Assembly: GCA_031403955.1 (NCBI GenBank)
Contig: JANNGR010000089.1
Coordinates: 1 to 13,067, forward strand
DNA: 13,067 nt
From: CAISIP01 sp031403955
GTDB taxonomy: Bacteria > Pseudomonadota > Gammaproteobacteria > Burkholderiales > Burkholderiaceae_C
Direction of reading: 5' to 3'
Shown here: positions 7,345-13,067 of the stretch, in pieces
How the letters are laid out: every line of letters starts with the position of its first letter
Numbering within the stretch: position 1 is the stretch's first letter
Program-made: the position numbers and the translations under genes
The notes under the pieces: model-generated
Database searches by the model: none
What the model saw: the letters and a program-made list of their open reading frames with translations, nothing else
What the model was told of the DNA's origin: nothing

Positions 7345-7373
7345 AGTTTAGGAGATTTGAAAACCGGTGTCAA
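7345..7373 (-). promoter_or_regulatory. Predicted sigma70 promoter of the leftward ABC transporter operon
   Basis: On the minus strand a perfect TTGACA (7368-7373) is followed, after 17 bp, by TAAACT (7345-7350, four of six consensus matches, with the key T, A and final T). The predicted start near 7338 leaves a leader of about 70 nt before the binding-protein ATG. The -35 box abuts operator O2 and the start site lies within operator O1, so both operators could repress it. Confidence 0.65.
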
Positions 7374-7386
7374 CTGGTCAGACCAG
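7374..7386. promoter_or_regulatory. Operator O2, FadR/GntR-type palindrome between the two -35 boxes
   Basis: CTGGTC-A-GACCAG is a perfect 13-bp palindrome, the reverse complement of O1. Sixteen of 17 bases agree when flanks are included and one site is inverted. It fills the gap between the leftward -35 (7368-7373) and the rightward -35 (7390-7395). A regulator bound here could affect both promoters at once. Confidence 0.7.
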
Positions 7387-7389
7387 ATG

Positions 7390-7418
7390 TTGACGGAGTT
7401 TTTTTTCAATCGCATAAT
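7390..7418 (+). promoter_or_regulatory. Predicted sigma70 promoter of the rightward catabolic operon
   Basis: TTGACG (7390-7395, five of six) and CATAAT (7413-7418, five of six) are separated by 17 bp; the spacer contains a run of eight T. The predicted start near 7425 gives a leader of about 32 nt before the ATG at 7457. The -35 box starts four bases beyond operator O2. Confidence 0.65.
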
Positions 7419-7456
7419 CGTCCGCGCAACCACCACCAGCAACGCCGGAGACATGC

Positions 7457-8512
7457 ATGAAAACCATCCAGGGCCCCGCCCTTTTCCTGGCCCAGTTCGC
7501 GGGCGACAACGCGCCCTTCAACACCCTGGACTCGATCGCGAAATGGGCCGGCGCTCTAGGCTACAAGGGCATTCAGATGCCGAGCTGGGATGGCCGCCTG
7601 TTCGATCTGAAAAAAGCGGCGCAGAGCCAGACCTATTGCGATGAAGTCAGCGGCACGCTGGCCCAGCACGGTCTGGAGATCACCGAACTCTCGACCCACT
7701 TGCAGGGCCAACTGGTGGCGGTTCACCCAGCCTACGACGCGGGTTTTGACGGCTTCGCGGCGCCCGAGGTACGCGGCAACCCGGCGCAACGGCAAAAATG
7801 GGCGGTCGAGCAGATGTTGCTGGCGGCCAAGGCATCCAGCAACCTCGGGCTCACGGCGCATGCCACGTTTTCTGGCGCGTTGGCATGGCCTTACATCTAC
7901 TCCTGGCCACCGCGGCCGGCAGGACTGATTGAAGAAGCCTTCGACGAGCTCGCGAAACGCTGGCGCCCAATCCTCGATGCCTTCGACGGCGCGGGCGTCG
8001 ACGTCTGTTACGAGATTCACCCTGGTGAGGACTTGCACGACGGGGAAACCTATGAAATGTTCCTGGAGCGCGTGGGTGGCCACAAACGCGCCTGCCTGCT
8101 CTACGACCCGAGTCACTTCGTGCTGCAGCAACTCAACTACCTGGACTACATCGATTTCTACCATCAGCGCATCAAGATATTTCATGTGAAGGACGCGGAG
8201 TTCAACCCGACCGGCAAACAGGGTGTGTACGGCGGCTTTCAACCATGGATCAAACGCGCCGGGCGTTTCCGTTCGCTGGGCGACGGGCAGGTCGATTTCG
8301 CCGCGATCTTCTCCAAGATGGCCGCCTACGACTTCCCGGGCTGGGCCGTGCTGGAATGGGAATGTTGTATCAAACACCCGGAAGACGGCGCGCGTGAAGG
8401 CGCCAGGTTTATCCAGGACCACATAATTCGCGTCGCCGATCGCGCATTCGACGACTTTGCGGGTAGCGGGGTCAATACCGCGGCAAACAAGAAGATGCTT
8501 GGCATGACCTGA
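7457..8512 (+). CDS. Sugar isomerase/epimerase family TIM-barrel protein (divergent, about 350 residues)
   Basis: A 351-residue xylose-isomerase-like TIM barrel (COG1082 type), longer than the usual 260-300. Likely metal ligands are E186 (VCYEIHPGED), D217 (LLYDPSH), H243 (KIFHVKDAE) and E300 or E302 (AVLEWEC). An insertion of about 25 residues (GFQPWIKRAGRF, LGDGQVDF) between H243 and the last glutamate sets this subfamily apart from the 3-epimerase at 660-1550. GGAG six bases upstream supports the ATG. It is the first gene of the rightward operon and is followed within 12 bp by a Gfo/Idh/MocA oxidoreductase. In E. coli the comparable pair YcjS/YcjR oxidises glycosides at C3 and epimerises the 3-keto product at C4. 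A similar partnership is a reasonable inference, but the substrate and exact reaction are unknown. Confidence 0.85.
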   Translation: MKTIQGPALFLAQFAGDNAPFNTLDSIAKWAGALGYKGIQMPSWDGRLFDLKKAAQSQTYCDEVSGTLAQHGLEITELSTHLQGQLVAVHPAYDAGFDGFAAPEVRGNPAQRQKWAVEQMLLAAKASSNLGLTAHATFSGALAWPYIYSWPPRPAGLIEEAFDELAKRWRPILDAFDGAGVDVCYEIHPGEDLHDGETYEMFLERVGGHKRACLLYDPSHFVLQQLNYLDYIDFYHQRIKIFHVKDAEFNPTGKQGVYGGFQPWIKRAGRFRSLGDGQVDFAAIFSKMAAYDFPGWAVLEWECCIKHPEDGAREGARFIQDHIIRVADRAFDDFAGSGVNTAANKKMLGMT

Positions 8513-8524
8513 GGAGGCGCGCGA

Positions 8525-9712
8525 ATGGCCATCGAAGCAGCAAACGGCGGTGCCGTGCCACGGCGCATCCGCCTGGGCATGGTCGGCGGCGGTCAAGGGG
8601 CATTCATCGGCGCTGTGCACCGTATCGCGGCGCGTCTGGATGACCGGTATGCGTTAGTCGCCGGTGCGCTGTCGTCCGACGCCACACGCGCCAGTGCAAG
8701 CGCGGCCGAACTGCATATTGCGGCGGATCGAAGTTATGCCGACTTCCAAGTCATGGCAAAGGCCGAGGCGGCACGCGAAGACGGCATCGACATGGTTTCC
8801 ATCGTCACGCCCAACCACCTGCATGGCCGGATCGCGGCTGCTTTTCTCGACGCCGGCATCCACGTCATCTGCGACAAACCGCTGACCACCTCGCTGGACG
8901 AAGCCATGGCTCTGGTGCAACACGTGCGCCGTAGCCAATGCCTGTTCGCGTTGACACACAACTACAGCGGTTACCCGATGGTGCGCCAGGCGCGCGAGAT
9001 GGTTGCGGCCGGCGAGCTGGGCGATATTCGCGTGCTGCAGACCGAGTATCCGCAGGACTGGCTTAGCACCAACCTGGAAGCAAGCGGCCAGAAGCAGGCG
9101 TCGTGGCGAGTCGACCCGGCGCAGGCAGGCGCTGGCGGCTCACTGGGCGACATCGGCACCCATGCGGAGCACCTGGCACGTTTCATCTCGGGCTTGGAGC
9201 TGTCCGAAGTCAGTGCCGATCTGTCCACCTTCGTTGCCGGACGGCGCCTGGATGACAACGCGCATGTGCTGCTGCGATATACCAGTGGCGCACGCGGCAT
9301 TTTGTGGTCGAGCCAGGTCGCGCCGGGCAATGAAAACAGCCTGCGTGTGCGCTTGTATGGCAGCCTGGCCGGGCTTGAGTTCCGCCAGGAGAACCCAAAC
9401 CAGTTATGGTTCACGGCGCTGGGCCAGGCACCGCGTCTGATCACCCGCGGTGGCAGCGGCAGCGGCACCGCGGCGGCGCATGCCACGCGTATTCCGTCTG
9501 GGCACCCGGAAGGTTATCTGGAAGGGTTTGCACAACTCTACCGCGACGTCGCCGAGCAATTACACGCGCGCTGGGAAAATCGCGCGCCCAACCCGCTGGC
9601 ATGTTGCGTGCCCACGGTGGAAGACGGCGCACGTGGCATGAAATTCATCGAGGCCGTGGTGGAGTCGAGTCGTGCCAACGGCCGCTGGACCGACGCGCGT
9701 TTAGGCTTTTAG
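8525..9712 (+). CDS. Gfo/Idh/MocA family sugar oxidoreductase
   Basis: A 395-residue NAD(P)-dependent dehydrogenase. The N-terminal Rossmann domain shows GMVGGGQGAFIGAVHR (18-33) and VSIVTPNHLH (91-100). The catalytic lysine is K118 in CDKPLT, and the second motif GDIGTHAEHL gives D209 and H213, so the expected Lys/Asp/His set is complete. The C-terminal half is the alpha/beta substrate-binding domain. Family members oxidise a secondary hydroxyl of a sugar, glycoside or inositol. A strong GAGGAGG overlaps the stop of the preceding gene, seven bases before the ATG. The tight pairing with the TIM barrel suggests that both act on the same imported sugar. Cofactor preference and the oxidised carbon cannot be read from the sequence. 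Confidence 0.93.
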   Translation: MAIEAANGGAVPRRIRLGMVGGGQGAFIGAVHRIAARLDDRYALVAGALSSDATRASASAAELHIAADRSYADFQVMAKAEAAREDGIDMVSIVTPNHLHGRIAAAFLDAGIHVICDKPLTTSLDEAMALVQHVRRSQCLFALTHNYSGYPMVRQAREMVAAGELGDIRVLQTEYPQDWLSTNLEASGQKQASWRVDPAQAGAGGSLGDIGTHAEHLARFISGLELSEVSADLSTFVAGRRLDDNAHVLLRYTSGARGILWSSQVAPGNENSLRVRLYGSLAGLEFRQENPNQLWFTALGQAPRLITRGGSGSGTAAAHATRIPSGHPEGYLEGFAQLYRDVAEQLHARWENRAPNPLACCVPTVEDGARGMKFIEAVVESSRANGRWTDARLGF

Positions 9713-9718
9713 AACCCC

Positions 9719-11200
9719 ATGGACCTCGGAATCGATATCGGCACGTCCGAAGTCAAGGCCGTGCTGGTTGACGACGCGCAGCGCATCGTCGGCCAGGCCA
9801 GCAGCCCGGTGCCGATTTCGCGTCCGCAGCCGCTGTGCTCGGAGCAAAATCCGCACGACTGGTGGACCGCAACGGTTGCCGCGCTGGCCCAGTTGCGCGC
9901 GGCACAACCGAAGGAATACGCAGCAGTGCGTGGGCTCGGCTTGTCGGGCCAGATGCACGGCGCGACCTTGCTCGATGCACAAGACCGCGTATTGCGACCC
10001 GCCATTTTGTGGAACGACGGGCGCAGCCACGCGCAATGTGCCGAACTCGAACGTCGCGCGCCAGACAGCCGGCGCATCACCGGCAACATCGCCATGCCCG
10101 GTTTCACGGCACCCAAACTGATGTGGATCGAAGACCACGAACCGACAGTGTTCCGCAACATCGCTCGGGTGTTGCTGCCAAAGGACTTTGTGCGGCTGCG
10201 CCTAATCGGCGAAGCCGTCTCGGACATGTCGGACTCCGCCGGCACCCTGTGGCTCGATGTCGCCCAGCGTGTCTGGTCGGACGTGATGCTGGAGGCCACC
10301 CACCTGAAGCGCGACCAGATGCCACGACTGGTCGAAGGCAGCGCCGCCAGCGGCAACTTGCTGCCGCAGGTGGCGACACAACTCGGTTTGTCCAAGGGCG
10401 TGCTGGTAGCCGGTGGTGCTGGCGACAACGCCGCTAGCGCAGCCGGCCTGGGTGTTGCGGCGCCGGGTACTGCCTTCCTGTCTCTTGGCACCTCGGGCGT
10501 GTATTTCGTCGCCAACGACGCCTTTTCGCCCAACCCGCAACGCGCGGTGCACGCCTTTTGCCACGCGTTCCCGAACACCTGGCACCAGATGACGGTGATG
10601 TTGTCGGCCGCGAGTTGCTTGCGCTGGTTGTGCAGACTGACACACGCCGACAACGAAACGCGGCTGCTTGAAGAAGCCCAGGCGCTGCCGGCCGGCGCGC
10701 CGTTGCCGCTGTTCCTGCCCTACCTATCGGGCGAGCGCACGCCGCACAACAACCCGCATGCCTGCGGCGTTTTTTTTGGCCTCAGACACGACCATAACCG
10801 CGGGCACCTGGCGAGCGCCGTGCTCGAAGGTGTGGCCTTCGCGTTCCTCGACGGCCAGCAGGCGCTGCTGGGCGGCGGTGCGCGGATCGACACCGTCACG
10901 CTGGTTGGCGGCGGCTCCCGCAGCGCATTGTGGGCACAGGTGCTGGCCGACACGCTGGGCCGCACGCTGGACCGGCGCAGTGGCGCCGACGTGGGCGCCG
11001 CGCTGGGCGCCGCCCGGCTGGGCCGGTTGGCGCGCACAAGTGAGTCGGTGCAATCGGTTTGCGTCGCGCCGCCAGTGATCGACCGCTTTGAGCCCGATGT
11101 GCATCAAACACAGACACTTGCCGAGCGCCACCGGCAGTTTCAACGCCTGTACAGGGAACTCAAACCCGAAATGCAGCCAGCCCCCACCCACCAGGAATAA
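9719..11200 (+). CDS. xylB: Xylulokinase
   Basis: A 493-residue FGGY-family kinase that phosphorylates D-xylulose to D-xylulose 5-phosphate, the entry to the pentose phosphate pathway. E. coli XylB is of similar length (484). Visible motifs are the N-terminal phosphate-binding DIGTSEVK (D6), LGLSGQMHGA (73-82), WNDGRS (98-103), LLPKDFVRLRLIG (152-164), SDMSDSAGTLWLD (168-180), GGAGDNAASAAG with catalytic base D236, and LSLGTSG (255-261). LSGQMHG together with the SDxSDSAGT segment is characteristic of xylulokinases within FGGY kinases. The ATG lies six bases after the oxidoreductase stop with no clear Shine-Dalgarno, so coupling is likely. It immediately precedes xylA, the reverse of the E. 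coli xylAB order. No frame damage was seen. Confidence 0.95.
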   Translation: MDLGIDIGTSEVKAVLVDDAQRIVGQASSPVPISRPQPLCSEQNPHDWWTATVAALAQLRAAQPKEYAAVRGLGLSGQMHGATLLDAQDRVLRPAILWNDGRSHAQCAELERRAPDSRRITGNIAMPGFTAPKLMWIEDHEPTVFRNIARVLLPKDFVRLRLIGEAVSDMSDSAGTLWLDVAQRVWSDVMLEATHLKRDQMPRLVEGSAASGNLLPQVATQLGLSKGVLVAGGAGDNAASAAGLGVAAPGTAFLSLGTSGVYFVANDAFSPNPQRAVHAFCHAFPNTWHQMTVMLSAASCLRWLCRLTHADNETRLLEEAQALPAGAPLPLFLPYLSGERTPHNNPHACGVFFGLRHDHNRGHLASAVLEGVAFAFLDGQQALLGGGARIDTVTLVGGGSRSALWAQVLADTLGRTLDRRSGADVGAALGAARLGRLARTSESVQSVCVAPPVIDRFEPDVHQTQTLAERHRQFQRLYRELKPEMQPAPTHQE

Positions 11201-11202
11201 CC

Positions 11203-12516
11203 ATGGCAACCCTATTCGACGACATCGCGCCGATCCGCTTCCAGGGCCAGAACAGCAGCGACCCGATCGCGTTTCGGCACTACGACGCGAACCGTGTCGT
11301 GCTGGGCAAACGCATGCAGGACCAATTGCGTTTCGCAATCTGTTACTGGCACAGCTTTTCTTGGAACGGCTTCGATGTGTTCGGCTACGACGGCAGCTTC
11401 CAGCGGCCCTGGCACCAGATCGCCGACCCGTGGGCGGCGGCGCTTGCGAAGGCCGATGCCGCATTCGACTTCTTCCAGAAACTGGGCGCCCCTTTCTACT
11501 GCTTTCACGACCGGGATGTGGCGCCGGAAGGCCACACACCGAAGGAATCGGTTGCGACCTTCAAGCGCATGGTCGACGTGCTGGCACGCAAACAATCCGA
11601 TACCGGCGTCAAGCTGCTGTGGGGCACCGCCAACCTGTTCAGCCACCGGCGTTTCATTGCCGGCGCCGCCACCAACCCGAACCCCGAGGTGTTTGCACTC
11701 GCCGCGCTGCCGGTGATGTACGCGTGGTAAGCGACTCTGAAACTCGGCGGCCAAAATTATGTGTTGTGGGGCGGCCGGGAGGGTTATGAGACGCTGCTCA
11801 ATACCGACATGCAACAAGAACTGGCGCAGCTCGGGCGTTTCATGCAAATGGTGGTCGAACATAAACACAAGATCGGCTTTACCGGCACGATCCTGATCGA
11901 ACCGAAACCGCGTGAGCCGACCAAACACCAATACGATTTTGATGTCGCGACGGTGTTCGGCTTTTTGCAGAAGAACGGTCTGGAGAAAGAGATCAAGGTC
12001 AATATCGAGGCCAACCACGCCACGCTGGCCGGCCACAGTTTCGAGCACGAGATCGCCACCGCCCAGGCACTCGGCATTTTTGGCTCAATCGACATGAACC
12101 GCGGCGACATGCAGTGCGGCTGGGACACCGACCAGTTCCCAAACAACCTGGGTGAGATGGCGCTGGCGCTGTACACCATACTGCGCGGCGGCGGCTTCAC
12201 CACCGGCGGCTTGAACTTCGACGCCAAGGTGCGGCGCCCATCGATCGATGCCGCCGACATGTTCCACGGCCATGTGGGCGCGATGGACCTGTGCGCGCGG
12301 GCCTTGCTGGCGGCCGAGCAGATGATCACCGACGGCGGTCACGCGTTGTTCTTGCAGCAACGTTACGCCGGTTGGCGCGGCACTACCGGAGCGCAATTGC
12401 TGGCCGGTGATCTGGCAACCGCCGCCGGCCATGCGTTGCAGCGCAACATCGACGAGCCACCGGTCTCGGGCCGGCAGGAGTGGCTGGAGAACTGGTTCAA
12501 CCGGTTCGGCGGCTGA
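11203..12516 (+). pseudogene. xylA: Xylose isomerase interrupted by an in-frame TAA
   Basis: The frame encodes a full XylA (437 sense codons plus one internal stop; E. coli XylA has 440 residues), which interconverts D-xylose and D-xylulose. Codon 176 (11728-11730) is TAA. The family has glutamate here: E. coli reads TAMEATHKLGG where this gene reads YAW-stop-ATLKLGG. Frame and spacing are unchanged across the stop. H102 and D105 (CFHDRD) lie before it; E233 (IEPKP), E269 and H272 (NIEANH), D297, D308, D310 and D340 lie after it, all one above E. coli numbering. The 175-residue product lacks every metal ligand and cannot be active. Codons 169-176 also differ from the family in several places, and ATGGAA becoming TGGTAA would fit a lost A plus a gained T. 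AGGA precedes the ATG. Sequencing error is a real alternative. Confidence 0.88.
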
Positions 12517-12582
12517 CGGCATCCCGTTGCCCAATCGGAGGACAAACATGCCACGTTTCGAGCGCCAGGCGCTGCTGCGCAA
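12472..12582 (+). repeat. Inverted repeat, left arm
   Basis: These 111 bases match the reverse complement of 12957-13067 at 109 positions. The arm covers the last 14 codons and stop of xylA, the 31-bp spacer, and the first 12 codons of the next gene. The two mismatches (12528 and 12538) both fall in the non-coding spacer; the second lies in the Shine-Dalgarno site. Confidence 0.95.
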
Positions 12583-13042
12583 ATTCAATGCGATGGTCGC
12601 CAACCGCGTGCCCATAATCGGCGGCGGCGCCGGCACCGGTATCTCGGCCAAGTGCGAAGAGGCAGCCGGCATCGACCTGATCGTGATCTACAACTCGGGC
12701 CGTTACCGCATGGCCGGGCGTGCTTCATCGGCCGGCTTGCTCGCCTACGGCAACGCGAACGAGATCGTGGTCGAGATGGCCGGCGAGGTGTTGCCGATCG
12801 TCAAACACACGCCGGTGATCGCCGGTGTCAACGGTACCGACCCGTTTGTGATCATGCCGGTGTTCCTGAAAAAACTGAAGGAGCTGGGCTTTTCGGGTGT
12901 GCAGAATTTTCCGACGGTAGGCATCATCGACGGCACGTTTCGCCAGAGCCTGGAACTTGCGCAGCAGCGCCTGGCGCTCGAAACGTGGCATGTTTGTCCT
13001 TCGATTGGGCGACGGGATGCCGTCAGCCGCCGAACCGGTTGA
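12548..13042 (+). CDS. Phosphoenolpyruvate hydrolase-like TIM-barrel protein, truncated by an inverted repeat
   Basis: The first 136 residues (12548-12955) belong to the PEP-hydrolase-like TIM-barrel family (PF09370, TIM-br_sig_trns). They show RVPIIGGGAGTGISAKCEEA, GIDLIVIYNSGRYRMAGR, LLAYGNANEIV and GVQNFPTVGIIDGTFRQSLE. Family members have roughly 275 residues. From residue 137 the translation (LAQQRLALETWH onward) is the antisense of the gene's own start and of the end of xylA, giving a meaningless 28-residue tail ending at 13042. GGAGG six bases upstream (12537-12541) supports the ATG. The gene lies 31 bp after xylA and so belongs to the catabolic operon. Members of the family have been named for hydrolysis of phosphoenolpyruvate; the physiological role is uncertain. 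The real gene is probably full length, and the break probably an assembly or amplification product. Confidence 0.85.
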   Translation: MPRFERQALLRKFNAMVANRVPIIGGGAGTGISAKCEEAAGIDLIVIYNSGRYRMAGRASSAGLLAYGNANEIVVEMAGEVLPIVKHTPVIAGVNGTDPFVIMPVFLKKLKELGFSGVQNFPTVGIIDGTFRQSLELAQQRLALETWHVCPSIGRRDAVSRRTG

Positions 13043-13067
13043 ACCAGTTCTCCAGCCACTCCTGCCG
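12957..13067 (-). repeat. Inverted repeat, right arm, reaching the window edge
   Basis: Reverse complement of 12472-12582 with two mismatches. The arm continues to the last base of the window, so its full length is unknown. Read on the minus strand it carries the end of a xylA (last codons and TGA at 13023-13025), a spacer with a GAAGG in place of GGAGG, and an ATG at 12989-12991 with the first 12 codons of the PEP-hydrolase-like gene. It then runs at about 12956 into the antisense of that same gene. The two arms are separated by 374 bp. Confidence 0.95.

Noticed and set aside
7369..7394. Outer inverted repeat GTCAAC/GTTGAC around O2 as an extended operator
   Set aside because: It is explained by the two opposed -35 boxes and its centre is 1.5 bp off that of the operator palindrome.
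7399..7406. T8 run as a terminator tail
   Set aside because: No GC-rich hairpin precedes it in a terminator arrangement; it lies in the spacer of the predicted rightward promoter.
11728..11730. Programmed readthrough or recoding of the xylA stop
   Set aside because: The codon is TAA, not the TGA used for selenocysteine, and no recoding structure is apparent. Mutation or sequence error is simpler.
11761..12516. The 251-codon open frame after the xylA stop as a separate gene starting at GTG 11761
   Set aside because: It is in the same frame as the upstream half, continues the XylA family alignment without a gap, and has no Shine-Dalgarno site. It is the second half of xylA.
12407..12547. Longer start for the PEP-hydrolase-like gene inside xylA
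   Set aside because: The extension is out of frame with xylA and not family-like; the ATG at 12548 has GGAGG six bases upstream and gives the expected N-terminus.
12725..12991. Minus-strand open frame beginning with a copy of the PEP-hydrolase-like start
   Set aside because: Only the first 12 or 13 codons are gene-like; the rest is antisense of the plus-strand gene. It arises from the inverted repeat join.

Overview
The window looks like a sugar uptake and catabolism island from a high-GC Gram-negative bacterium. The protein style, Shine-Dalgarno sites and gene set suggest a proteobacterium, perhaps a betaproteobacterium of the Burkholderiales. No rRNA or phylogenetic marker is present, so this placement is an inference of modest confidence. 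I saw no tRNA, CRISPR array, insertion sequence, phage gene or replication origin.

Two tightly packed operons diverge from one 189-bp regulatory gap (7268-7456). The leftward operon (7267 down to the left edge) encodes a complete carbohydrate ABC importer. It comprises a periplasmic binding protein, two permeases, a 68-residue two-helix membrane protein, and two different ATPases. Three enzymes follow: a D-tagatose/D-psicose 3-epimerase-like TIM barrel, a VOC-fold (glyoxalase-like) protein, and the first 42 codons of a mandelate racemase/muconate lactonizing enzyme family protein. The rightward operon (7457 to the right edge) encodes a second, divergent xylose-isomerase-like TIM barrel, a Gfo/Idh/MocA oxidoreductase, xylulokinase (xylB), xylose isomerase (xylA, interrupted by an in-frame TAA), and the beginning of a phosphoenolpyruvate-hydrolase-like TIM barrel.

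The gap holds two back-to-back sigma70-like promoters whose -35 boxes face each other across a perfect 13-bp palindrome. A second copy of this palindrome covers the predicted start of the leftward transcript. The motif CTGGTC-N-GACCAG has the form bound by FadR-subfamily GntR regulators, so one such repressor probably controls both operons. No regulator gene lies in the window.

A working model: an oligosaccharide, glycoside or polyol containing xylose or a related sugar is imported by the ABC system. The oxidoreductase and TIM-barrel pair then modifies it by redox and epimerisation, and pentose reaches xylulose 5-phosphate through XylA and XylB. The substrate is not determined by the sequence.

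Two anomalies affect the right end. xylA has one stop codon in an otherwise complete, colinear frame. The last 111 bases (12957-13067) are a nearly perfect reverse complement of 12472-12582, so the final gene runs into an inverted copy of its own start. The second anomaly is most simply a fold-back chimera at a contig end, but a genuine inverted duplication is not excluded.
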